DNA of 13,004 nucleotides from an uncultured Oxalobacteraceae bacterium (GTDB taxonomy: Bacteria; Pseudomonadota; Gammaproteobacteria; Burkholderiales; Burkholderiaceae), in contig CAMLFK010000132.1 of assembly GCA_946479255.1 (NCBI GenBank), positions 1 through 13,004 on the forward strand, read 5' to 3'. Below the pieces are notes generated by a model that was given only the letters and a program-made list of their open reading frames with translations, did no database searches and was not told the origin of the DNA. A program made the position numbers and the translations under genes. The stretch's first letter is position 1; every line of letters begins with the position of its first letter. Of this stretch, positions 1-11,289 are shown piece by piece.

Positions 1-1087
1 CGCCGCGCTTCATCCGGCGGATCACTTCCACACCCGACACCTGCGCATGTTCCAGGTCGCGATACAGCTGGCTTTGCAGGGCCAGTGCGCGCTCATGCAA
101 GCCGCCCGCGTGCTCCTGCAGTTCCAGCAGCAGGGTGCTGCTGAAGTTGCCCAGCTCCGCGCGCAACTCCGGCGCGGATGCCGGCCGCTGCGACACCAGC
201 ATGTTGAGCGTGAAGCTACGGTTGCGCGACCACATGCGCAGCACATCGGCATACAAGGTACACAGCAGCGCATTGAGCGTCACGCCGATCCGCCGCGCCT
301 GCGCCTGCAAATGGGCGAACTGCTGCGCGTCGAGCCGGAACTGGCGGCGCGTGAAACGCAGCCGGTGCGCGATCTCATCGTGGTCGACCAGGGGCAGTTC
401 CGGCGCGTTGGGCAAGCTGTCCAGGCGAGCCTCCCAGTAGGCCAGGCTCTCCCGGAACGACGCGCTCTCGCGCGCCGCGATCTGCTGGCGCACGAAGAAA
501 TGGTGGCTCAGGCCCGGCAATGGGTCGGCGGAAAGCCCCTGGTAGACCCGGGCCAGTTCGTTGATGAACAGGACGATCGACTGGCCGTCGAGCGCGATCA
601 GGCGGAACAGGAAATGAATATGGAAGCCCTCATCGACCCGGTCGACAAAACAGCGCACCGGGCCGGCCGTCCACAACGGCGCCAGCTTGCGGTCCAGCTC
701 GCGCTTGCGCTCGGCCACCAGGCGGGCCCGCACGGCGGCGGGCATGGCCCGTAGATCGAGCACTTCGATGTCGGCCGGCTCGCCCTGCTCGTGCACGGTC
801 TGGGTGCCGTCCGGGCGCACGCTGGTGCGCAGCGCGGGATGGGCCCGCACCAGCGTGTCGATGGCTTGCGCCAGCCTTGCCACATCGAGTTCCGGCGTTT
901 GGTACGCGCGGTACAGGAAGGCCGGTGTGTGCAGCCGGTATGCCGGCTGCTCGCCGATCCAGTAGGCTTCCTGGATGTCGGTCAGCGGCCAGGGCGCGTG
1001 TTCCAGCGCGATGTCGCTGGCGATGCCGGCTGCCGTGACGGCGTCGCGGGTACTGCAATTGATTTCAAAATCGTCGGTGTTGCGCAC
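1..1087 (-). CDS. Non-ribosomal peptide synthetase, N-terminal Cy-type condensation domain (partial, runs off left edge)
   Basis: The frame is open for 362 codons from a GTG at 1087 to the window edge; the C-terminal part lies outside. Only one domain is visible, a condensation domain of the heterocyclization (Cy) class. It opens with PLTDIQEAYWIG (residues 34-45). Other Cy landmarks are a YW..RL segment (217-222), LPNAPELPL (225-233), FTLNMLVSQRP (292-302), an LGNFS block (312-316) and SGVEVIRRM (351-359). Known Cy domains join Cys, Ser or Thr to the upstream acyl chain and cyclise it to a thiazoline or oxazoline. The DxxxxD motif reads RLIALD (162-167), and the usual GDFT reads GNFS (313-316). 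The second His of the classical HHxxxDG motif is also absent. There is no carrier domain before it, so it should receive its acyl chain in trans from the last ACP of the preceding PKS gene, 41 bp upstream. GTG is the first possible start: an in-frame TAG lies four codons upstream. Family call firm; exact chemistry uncertain. Confidence 0.87.
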   Translation of the reverse strand, partial: MRNTDDFEINCSTRDAVTAAGIASDIALEHAPWPLTDIQEAYWIGEQPAYRLHTPAFLYRAYQTPELDVARLAQAIDTLVRAHPALRTSVRPDGTQTVHEQGEPADIEVLDLRAMPAAVRARLVAERKRELDRKLAPLWTAGPVRCFVDRVDEGFHIHFLFRLIALDGQSIVLFINELARVYQGLSADPLPGLSHHFFVRQQIAARESASFRESLAYWEARLDSLPNAPELPLVDHDEIAHRLRFTRRQFRLDAQQFAHLQAQARRIGVTLNALLCTLYADVLRMWSRNRSFTLNMLVSQRPASAPELRAELGNFSSTLLLELQEHAGGLHERALALQSQLYRDLEHAQVSGVEVIRRMKRG

Positions 1088-1093
1088 AAGATG

Positions 1094-1098
1094 CTCCT
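1094..1098 (-). promoter_or_regulatory. Ribosome binding site deciding the GTG start of the NRPS gene
   Basis: AGGAG on the minus strand sits 6 nt before the GTG at 1087. It overlaps the TAG that closes the reading frame upstream, so no longer protein is possible. Confidence 0.7.
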
Positions 1099-1128
1099 AG
1101 CGTGGTTCAGATAATCAAACGCGTATGG

Positions 1129-6060
<4,932 letters not shown>

Positions 6061-6169
6061 CTTTATCATCCCTTTAGTTAAGGCCCAACAGTTTCGCGGT
6101 CCAGATGGCGTGGATGGACAAAGCTGGGCTACACAAGGAAGTGGATGCAGAGTTGTAAAAGGATTCAAA
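6061..6169 (-). other. 109-bp gap between efflux lipoprotein gene and FAAL-PKS gene
   Basis: This is the largest gap inside the minus-strand block and its right end is AT-rich. I see no hairpin followed by a T-tract, so no intrinsic terminator separates pump and synthase genes, and read-through is plausible. A TTTACA hexamer occurs on the minus strand near its start, but no good -10 lies at the right distance, so an internal promoter is not supported by eye. Confidence 0.4.
6070..6075 (-). promoter_or_regulatory. Likely ribosome binding site for the FAAL-PKS gene
   Basis: AAAGGG on the minus strand lies 9 nt before the ATG at 6060. A closer ATG at 6069 directly abuts it and is too near to use it, which supports 6060 as the start. 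Confidence 0.5.
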
Positions 6170-7618
6170 TTAATTTATTACTAATTCCTGCTTGGCGTTC
6201 CAGCCCCCGCCGAGCGCACGCACCAGCTGCACGCTGGCGTACAAGGCATGCGCACGGCTCTGCAGCACGCCGCGTTCGATGGCCAGGACGCTGCGCTGCG
6301 CGTCGATCGCATCGAGATAGCTGGCCACGCCCTTGTTGTAGCGCTCTCCCGCAATGCCGGCCGCGCGCCTGGCCGCGTCGAGCGCCTTTTGCTGGGCGCG
6401 CATTTGCGCCTGGCGCGCTTCGATTTCGGTGAGCGCATCGTCCACTTCGCGCAGTGCCAGCAAGAGCGTGTTGCGGTGCCCGGCCAGCGCTTCGTGATAA
6501 GCGGCTTGCGCCAGTGCCAGGTTGGCCTGGTTGCGTCCGCCGTCGAACATCGGCAGGCTCAGCGCCAAGGGGCCGAGATTGATTTGCCGCGAGCCGCCTT
6601 GCACCAGGTCTTCCAGGCTGCGCGAGGCGTAGCCGAAATCGCCGGTCAGGGTAATGGTCGGATAGAAGGCCGCCTGCGCCACGGCGCGCTGCGCGAGCTG
6701 GGCGCGCACCAGTTGCGAGCTCGCCGCCAGGTCCGGGCGGCGCGCCAGCAAGTCGGCCGGCAAGCCCGGGGCAACCGCCGGCGGCGCGGGCAACTGTTCT
6801 GCGCGATTGGTTGGCGCGACCGAGAAGTCGCGCAGCGCGCGCCCGGTCAGCGTGGCGAGGGCATGCTCGGCCAGCGAACGGCGCCGGCGCGCATCTTCGA
6901 TATCGGCTTGAGCGCTGGCCAGTTCCACGCGCGCGCGCAGCATATCGAATTCGCCGATCAGGCCTGCATTAAATCGCGACGACAGCAGGCCTTCTGCTTC
7001 GGCGCGCGCATCGCGCGTGGTTTCCAGCAGCGCCATGTCGGCCTGCGCGGTACGGTACTGCCAGTAATACAGCGCCACGTCGGCACTGAGCGACAGGCGC
7101 ACGCCCGCCACGTCAGCTTGCGCCGCGGCTGCGCGCGCCTGGCCCGCTTCCACGGCGCGCGCGCGCCGGCCCCACAGGTCCCACTCCCAGGAGGCATCGA
7201 TGCCGACCGCATATTTGGAGCCCTGCACCGTGCGCCGGCCCAGCGCGATGCCGGACGGTGTGTTCTCCGAGGTCCGGCTGTAGCCGGCGCCGGCCGCCGC
7301 ATTCACGCTTGGGCGGCGCTGCGCATCGAGCGACTCGAGCTGCGCGCGCGCGGCCTGCAAGCGGGCCGCCGCGATATCGATGGTGGGATTGTGTTCCAGC
7401 GCGGCGCCGATCAGGGTTTCCAGCACAGGGTCGCGGTAGGCCTGCCACCAGTCGGCAGGCATGGCCGCCGGCGTTGCCGCGCTTTGATTCTGGAAGGCGG
7501 CCGGCGGTACCGGCGCAGGTGCCGGTTCGGACAAGGTGGGAATGCCGGCACAGCCGCCAAGCAGGCAGGCACAGCCCGCCGCGATCAGGGTTTTCTTGAG
7601 CATGTCAGATACTTTCAT
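6170..7618 (-). CDS. NodT-family outer-membrane efflux lipoprotein (TolC-like channel)
   Basis: This 482-residue protein is of normal length for the NodT/OprM family, the outer-membrane channels of tripartite pumps. It starts with a lipoprotein signal: positive KK, a hydrophobic stretch and the lipobox LLGGC, with acylated Cys at residue 23 (18 if the second ATG at 7603 is used; neither start has a strong Shine-Dalgarno sequence). Two outer-membrane efflux repeats follow, about 60-250 and 270-465. Family signatures are WWQAYRDPVLETLI near the N-terminus, WEWDLWGRRARAVEA, LLARRPDLAASSQLVRAQLA, FYPTITLTGDFGYAS, and RYNKGVASYLDAIDAQRS near the end. It begins 23 bp after the transporter stop codon, so it is the third gene of the adaptor-transporter-channel operon. 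It should form the outer-membrane exit duct for whatever the pump moves, possibly the product of the downstream synthases. Confidence 0.95.
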   Translation of the reverse strand: MKVSDMLKKTLIAAGCACLLGGCAGIPTLSEPAPAPVPPAAFQNQSAATPAAMPADWWQAYRDPVLETLIGAALEHNPTIDIAAARLQAARAQLESLDAQRRPSVNAAAGAGYSRTSENTPSGIALGRRTVQGSKYAVGIDASWEWDLWGRRARAVEAGQARAAAAQADVAGVRLSLSADVALYYWQYRTAQADMALLETTRDARAEAEGLLSSRFNAGLIGEFDMLRARVELASAQADIEDARRRRSLAEHALATLTGRALRDFSVAPTNRAEQLPAPPAVAPGLPADLLARRPDLAASSQLVRAQLAQRAVAQAAFYPTITLTGDFGYASRSLEDLVQGGSRQINLGPLALSLPMFDGGRNQANLALAQAAYHEALAGHRNTLLLALREVDDALTEIEARQAQMRAQQKALDAARRAAGIAGERYNKGVASYLDAIDAQRSVLAIERGVLQSRAHALYASVQLVRALGGGWNAKQELVIN

Positions 7619-7641
7619 TTATTTTTGATTCAGGGCGGCGC

Positions 7642-9237
7642 TTAACGCTGGCCTGCGATCACACGGTCCGCCATCCATACGCCGGCGATCGACAGCAGCA
7701 GCACAATACCCATCACGAAGAAGCAGTCGTTGTAGGCCATCACGTAAGCCTCGCGCCGGACCAGCTCGTTGACGGCATTGACGGCCTGCGCCGTTGCGCC
7801 CACCGGATCGCCGCTCTGGCTGGCAAAACCGGCGCTCAGTTGCGCCAGCCGCTCCTGGGTGGCGGGGGAAAACACCGATACCGACTCGCCGATGCGCGAC
7901 CAGTGGAACTGCTGGCGCACCGTCAGCAAGGTCGCCAGCAGCGCGGTGCCGATGGCGCCGCCGAGGTTGCGGGTCATGTTGAACAGGCTGGAAGCGGACG
8001 ACAGGTTGACCATGGCGATGCCGTTGGTGGCGAAATTGGACAGCGTCAGGATCACCAGCGGCTGGCCCATTGCGCGGAACAACTGCGAGACGATCAGCTG
8101 GTCGCGTGCGGTGTCGGCTCCCATGCTGGAGTTGAGGAAGCATGAGGTGGCGAACAGGATCAGGCCGATGGTGCAGACGATCCGGTTGTCGACGCGCTGG
8201 GCCAGTTTGGCGGCGAAGGGCATGACGATAATCTGCGGCAGTCCCATCCACATGATGACTTCGCCGATCTGCGCCGAGTTATAGCCGGGCATCTGTGCCA
8301 GGAACAGGGGCAGCAGGAAGGTCGAGCCATACAGGCCCATGCCGGTGGCGGCCGCCACCATCGATGCGACCGTGAAGTTGCGCTGCCCGAACAGGCGCAG
8401 GTTGACGAAGGGTTTATCGCGCGTGAGCGACAGCGCGACCCAGCCTGCGATGCCGGCCAGCGCGATCCCGAACAGCACGCGGATGCTCTGCGATTCGAAC
8501 CAGTCGAGCCGGTTACCCTCTTCGAGGAATACGATCAGCGCCACCAGTCCGGCCATCATCGAGGCGATGGCCAGCCACTCGGCTTCCCACAACAGCGCCA
8601 GGTTCGGCTTGTCGCGGTCGAGTCCATAGGCGATGCCGATCAACATCAGCACACCGGGTACCCAGTTGATATAAAAGATCGCCGGCCAGCCATACAGGTC
8701 GGTGAGCCAGCCGCCCAGCGCCGGTCCCGCGGTCGGCGCCAGCGTGGTGGCCAGCATCAGCAGGGCCAGGCCGCCGGCGCGCTTGGACAAGGGCAGGCGC
8801 ATCAGGATCAGGGTCATCGCCGTGGGGATCAGCGCGCCGCCGGTAAAGCCCTGCATCATGCGGAACACGATCATGCTGGGCAGGTTCCATGCGAGTCCGC
8901 ACAGGGTCGAGAACAGCAGGAACAAGACCATATTGGCCAGCATATAAGTGCGGATGCCGAACACGCGCGCGAAAAACGCCGTCAAGGGAATGGCCGTGAT
9001 TTCCGCCGCCAGGTAGGCGGTCGAAATCCACGAGCCCTCTTCCTGGGTGGCCGACAGCGTTCCCAGGATGTCGCGCAGCGAGGCATTGGTGATCTGGACG
9101 TCGAGGATGGCCATGAACACCCCGAGGATCGCCGACAGGACGGCGATCCAGGTCCGGCCGGAGACGGCATCGCTTGCCGCCAGGGGAGGCCCGGGCGCCA
9201 GCGCGGGCTGGGCCGGGCTGGTCAGTGAAGCGCTCAT
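7642..9237 (-). CDS. DHA2-family MFS multidrug transporter, EmrB/QacA type
   Basis: The 531-residue inner-membrane protein fits the 14-helix DHA2 (EmrB) proton-driven drug exporters. The N-terminal 28 residues are cytosolic and Pro/Ala-rich. The first membrane helix contains the LDVQITNASL signature (residues 45-54), the counterpart of the LDxTIVNVAL motif. Then come FRMMQGFTGGALIPTAMTLI and the antiporter motif C as LAPTAGPALGGWLTD (near 163-177). The C-terminal half has further helices, ending in FFVMGIVLLLSIAGVW and a short basic tail. In the EmrAB-TolC model this subunit binds substrate and passes it to the adaptor encoded just upstream. The stop of the adaptor gene lies 10 bp before this ATG, and GGGG precedes the start. 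Substrate cannot be read from sequence; the context suggests self-resistance or secretion of the cluster product. Confidence 0.95.
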   Translation of the reverse strand: MSASLTSPAQPALAPGPPLAASDAVSGRTWIAVLSAILGVFMAILDVQITNASLRDILGTLSATQEEGSWISTAYLAAEITAIPLTAFFARVFGIRTYMLANMVLFLLFSTLCGLAWNLPSMIVFRMMQGFTGGALIPTAMTLILMRLPLSKRAGGLALLMLATTLAPTAGPALGGWLTDLYGWPAIFYINWVPGVLMLIGIAYGLDRDKPNLALLWEAEWLAIASMMAGLVALIVFLEEGNRLDWFESQSIRVLFGIALAGIAGWVALSLTRDKPFVNLRLFGQRNFTVASMVAAATGMGLYGSTFLLPLFLAQMPGYNSAQIGEVIMWMGLPQIIVMPFAAKLAQRVDNRIVCTIGLILFATSCFLNSSMGADTARDQLIVSQLFRAMGQPLVILTLSNFATNGIAMVNLSSASSLFNMTRNLGGAIGTALLATLLTVRQQFHWSRIGESVSVFSPATQERLAQLSAGFASQSGDPVGATAQAVNAVNELVRREAYVMAYNDCFFVMGIVLLLSIAGVWMADRVIAGQR

Positions 9238-9247
9238 CGGGGCCCCG

Positions 9248-10375
9248 TCACTTGGCGGCGACGACCGGCGCGCGGTCGCTCGGCCGGCTCTGGCGCAGAT
9301 CGATCTCCACGAAAGCCGACATGCCAGGCGTGACCCGGCCTTCCAGCGCCGTCAGGTCGTTCGGGTCGAACACGATCTTGACGGGCACGCGCTGGACGAT
9401 CTTGGTGAAATTGCCGGTCGCGTTATCCGGCGGCATCAACGAAAACTGGGCGCCGGACGCCGGCGAGAAGCTCTCGACATGGCCGATGAAATCGCGGTCC
9501 GGGAAGGCGTCGATGCGTATCGTGACCTTCTGTCCGCGGAACAGCGGCGCAATCTGGGTTTCCTTGAAATTGGCCGTCACCCAGCCGCCGTCCTGCACAA
9601 TGCTCAGCAACTGCTGGCCCGACTGCACGCGGATACCCACTTCGAGGCTCTTGCGGCCGATGCGCCCGCTGACCGGGGCGACGATGGTGTGGTAACTCAG
9701 TTGCAGGGAGGCGTCGTCGAGCTGCGTGGCCAGCACGTTTTGCTGTGCCAGCAGGGCGCTGTGCGCATGCTCGCTGACGGCGATGCGCGACTGGGCTGCC
9801 TGGACGTTTTCGGCCAGGGCTTTGACGTCGGCCGCCGCGCTGTCGCGGGTGGCGATGGCCGCATCGAGTTCGGATTTGGAGATGGCTTTCATCTGGCTGT
9901 TGTAGAGCGAACTGAAGCGATCGGCGTCGGCGCTTGCGCGTTTGAGCTGGCTCTGTGCGCGCAGCAGTTGTGCGCCGGCGGCCAGCGCTTCGGCCTTGGC
10001 CTGCCGGATCTGCGCTTCGCCCTGTTTGGCCTGCGCATCGACCTGGGCGCGCTGCGCCTTGATCTGCGCGACCCGTACCCGCTGGTCCGCATGATCGAGC
10101 TTGGCGAGCACATCGCCCTTTTGCACGATCTGGTTTTCGGACACCAGCACGTCGGTGACCACGCCTGGTACGCGCGAGGAAATCGTGCTGACATGGCCAG
10201 CCAGGTAGGCGTTGTCGGTTTCTTCGAAATGATGGCCGTGCCACCACATGCGTCCGGCGAACGCGGCGCCGCACAGCAGTACCAGCAGCAGGATGATTTT
10301 CACACGGCGGGGCTTGCCCGTAGCGCCAGGTGTGGCCGCGGCAGCCACAGGTGACGGGGACTTCTCGTTTGACAT
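9248..10375 (-). CDS. EmrA/HlyD-type periplasmic adaptor (membrane fusion) protein
   Basis: The 375-residue adaptor links the inner-membrane transporter to the outer-membrane channel. It has a short cytosolic tail (residues 1-24), one membrane anchor (about 25-43), and then the start of the lipoyl/barrel region with ETDNAYLAGHVSTISSRVPG and VQKGDVLAKLD. A long Ala/Gln-rich coiled-coil hairpin follows. The second half of the lipoyl domain contains YHTIVAPVSGRIG, followed by a beta-barrel with WVTANFKETQI and the EmrA hallmark ATGNFTKIVQRVPVKI. Start choice: the frame stays open to an ATG at 10477, but the extra 34 residues are Arg/Cys-rich and unlike the family. The ATG at 10375 has GGAG 7 nt upstream and gives the standard EmrA N-terminus. 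It is the first gene of the efflux operon. Confidence 0.94.
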   Translation of the reverse strand: MSNEKSPSPVAAAATPGATGKPRRVKIILLLVLLCGAAFAGRMWWHGHHFEETDNAYLAGHVSTISSRVPGVVTDVLVSENQIVQKGDVLAKLDHADQRVRVAQIKAQRAQVDAQAKQGEAQIRQAKAEALAAGAQLLRAQSQLKRASADADRFSSLYNSQMKAISKSELDAAIATRDSAAADVKALAENVQAAQSRIAVSEHAHSALLAQQNVLATQLDDASLQLSYHTIVAPVSGRIGRKSLEVGIRVQSGQQLLSIVQDGGWVTANFKETQIAPLFRGQKVTIRIDAFPDRDFIGHVESFSPASGAQFSLMPPDNATGNFTKIVQRVPVKIVFDPNDLTALEGRVTPGMSAFVEIDLRQSRPSDRAPVVAAK

Positions 10376-10382
10376 CTTGAAA

Positions 10383-10386
10383 CTCC
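10383..10386 (-). promoter_or_regulatory. Ribosome binding site for the adaptor gene
   Basis: GGAG on the minus strand is 7 nt before the ATG at 10375. It supports this start over the longer reading to 10477. Confidence 0.6.
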
Positions 10387-10481
10387 AATTGTGTATTCGT
10401 TCCGACCGGCACGCGCGCACGCGGCCGGCAAGAAGCGTAAGCCGGTATGCAGCGCTGAGGACGGGAGAGGCCGTCAAGTCA

Positions 10482-10511
10482 CGGCACTGTCCGCCACGGG
10501 GGACAGTGCCG
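10482..10511. repeat. Perfect 11-bp inverted repeat with 8-nt loop between small membrane gene and efflux operon
   Basis: CGGCACTGTCC (10482-10492) and GGACAGTGCCG (10501-10511) are exact inverse complements around an 8-nt spacer. The element begins 10 bp beyond the stop codon of the small gene at 10522 and lies 107 bp upstream of the adaptor start. On neither strand is it followed by a run of T, so it is not a classical intrinsic terminator. It may attenuate or stabilise the end of the small-gene transcript, or act as a regulator operator for the efflux operon. Structure is certain; role is inferred. Confidence 0.6.
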
Positions 10512-10521
10512 GCAGCCTGGC

Positions 10522-10740
10522 TCAGCTATGCTTGGGTTTGGCGTTGCGCTTGTTGTTGATCGTCTCCAGCAGGCCGAACAGCCAGCACATAGGGCAGCCG
10601 CGCAGCAGCAGGACGGCGCCCACCACGAACGGAATTGCCAGGAAGGGCTGGTCGGTTCCCAGATAAATGGCGAGCGCGATCAGCGCGACCGCGCCACATC
10701 CACGCAACAGGTGCACTCCTATCGATCGACTGCAAAACAT
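10522..10740 (-). CDS. Small membrane protein, YgaP/DUF2892-like, with CPMC motif
   Basis: The 72-residue protein has two predicted hydrophobic segments, about 16-28 (AVALIALAIYLG) and 33-47 (FLAIPFVVGAVLLL), then RGCPMCWLFGLLETI and a basic tail. This resembles the YgaP-type transmembrane domain (DUF2892), whose members often have a GxCP motif near the second helix. Here the motif is extended to a C-x-x-C pair (CPMC). The function of stand-alone members is unknown. GAGGAG lies 6 nt upstream of the ATG at 10740. It is 46 bp downstream of another small gene with the same motif, so the two probably form a transcription unit and may be paralogues. Coding status is well supported by the Shine-Dalgarno sequence, membrane pattern and motif; the family name is moderately sure. 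Confidence 0.8.
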   Translation of the reverse strand: MFCSRSIGVHLLRGCGAVALIALAIYLGTDQPFLAIPFVVGAVLLLRGCPMCWLFGLLETINNKRNAKPKHS

Positions 10741-10786
10741 GGCTTACTCCTCGTAAAGATGCGACTGCGGATGGATGGGCCGGGAT

Positions 10787-10984
10787 CTATATTTTGCGGC
10801 CGACCATGGCGCACATCGGGCAAAAGCCGATGAAACCGGTGCATACCGCGATCACGCCGGCGCCGGTCGCGGACCATTTCATCCAGGCCTCGGGGGCGAA
10901 CAGCAGTCCCATGCAGATCAGGCACAGGCCGATGGCAATACGGATGGCGCGTTCCGCACCAGGTACGTTCTTTTGGAAAAACAT
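10787..10984 (-). CDS. Small membrane protein, YgaP/DUF2892-like, with CPMC motif
   Basis: The 65-residue protein starts MFFQKNVPGAERAIRIAIG, typical of the YgaP-like transmembrane (DUF2892) family, with one helix at about 14-29 and another at about 36-52. It ends GFIGFCPMCAMVGRKI, placing a CPMC pair at the end of the second helix. The frame is open upstream to 11155, but the start at 10984 is chosen because AAGGAG sits 7 nt before it and the family-like N-terminus begins there; the extra 57 residues are basic and look like leader. It is the first of two adjacent small genes. A possible role in membrane thiol or sulfur chemistry rests only on the CxxC pair and on DUF2892 being fused to rhodanese in YgaP. 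Confidence 0.84.
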   Translation of the reverse strand: MFFQKNVPGAERAIRIAIGLCLICMGLLFAPEAWMKWSATGAGVIAVCTGFIGFCPMCAMVGRKI

Positions 10985-11289
10985 TGTCAATCTCCTTGTG
11001 GGGTGAAAAAAGTGTTCACGCCGATAAAGAGGCGGCGGAACATGAAAAGGATTCGGCAATGTTGAAAAAAAACTTCGGACGCGGTGAGGCTTCAAGCGCT
11101 TGGCCATCGGCGTGGTTTTCCCATAAGAAATTTTCAGTTGTTCAATAATCCACACTCAAATTATCTGCAATAATCAATTTAACATTCTCAACGGCAATGT
11201 TAAAAATCAATGCTGCGGGAATGGGCAATAGGGATCATCTCCGCAACGCTCGCGGCAAGATGAAACGACAACTACAAGAAGGGGAGACA
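10985..11289. other. Divergent 305-bp intergenic region between small membrane genes and chemotaxis receptor
   Basis: It should contain promoters for both directions. It is clearly more AT-rich than the flanks, especially 11120-11215. It holds the palindrome CAAGCGCTTG (11093-11102), the inverted repeat at 11178-11204, a 10-bp direct repeat CGGCAATGTT (11054-11063 and 11192-11201), and an imperfect hairpin 11014-11041 (GTTC plus CGCCG arms with a one-base bulge) that falls in the leader of the minus-strand small genes. No convincing sigma-70 -35/-10 pair was found by eye, and no known riboswitch was recognised. Confidence 0.5.
11178..11204. repeat. Inverted repeat upstream of the chemotaxis receptor gene
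   Basis: TTTAACATT (11178-11186) and AATGTTAAA (11196-11204) are a perfect 9-bp inverted repeat with a 9-nt spacer, about 86 bp before the receptor ATG. The AT-rich symmetric form fits a transcription-factor site better than an RNA terminator. The regulator is not identified. Confidence 0.5.

Noticed and set aside
6248..7645. Plus-strand open frame of about 465 codons opposite the NodT-family gene
   Set aside because: It has low-complexity Arg/Ala/Gln-rich composition, and the opposite strand encodes a full, well-conserved lipoprotein.
10406..10428. CCGGC/GCCGG short inverted repeat in the efflux leader
   Set aside because: A 5-bp stem with a 13-nt GC-repeat loop is expected by chance in such GC-rich sequence.
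10376..10477. N-terminal extension of the adaptor protein from an ATG at 10477
   Set aside because: The extra 34 residues are unlike EmrA proteins, and the internal ATG at 10375 has a well-placed GGAG.
10376..10521. Fur box or sigma-70 promoter for the efflux operon
   Set aside because: A TTGACG hexamer is present on the minus strand, but no -10 at 16-18 bp matches, and no Fur-like palindrome is visible. A siderophore role is therefore not supported from regulation here.
11020..11027. GCCGATAA, an exact match to the sigma-28 (FliA) -10 element, on the strand of the chemotaxis receptor
   Set aside because: No TAAA-type -35 lies at the required spacing, and it is about 263 bp from the receptor start. 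It is probably part of the bulged hairpin.
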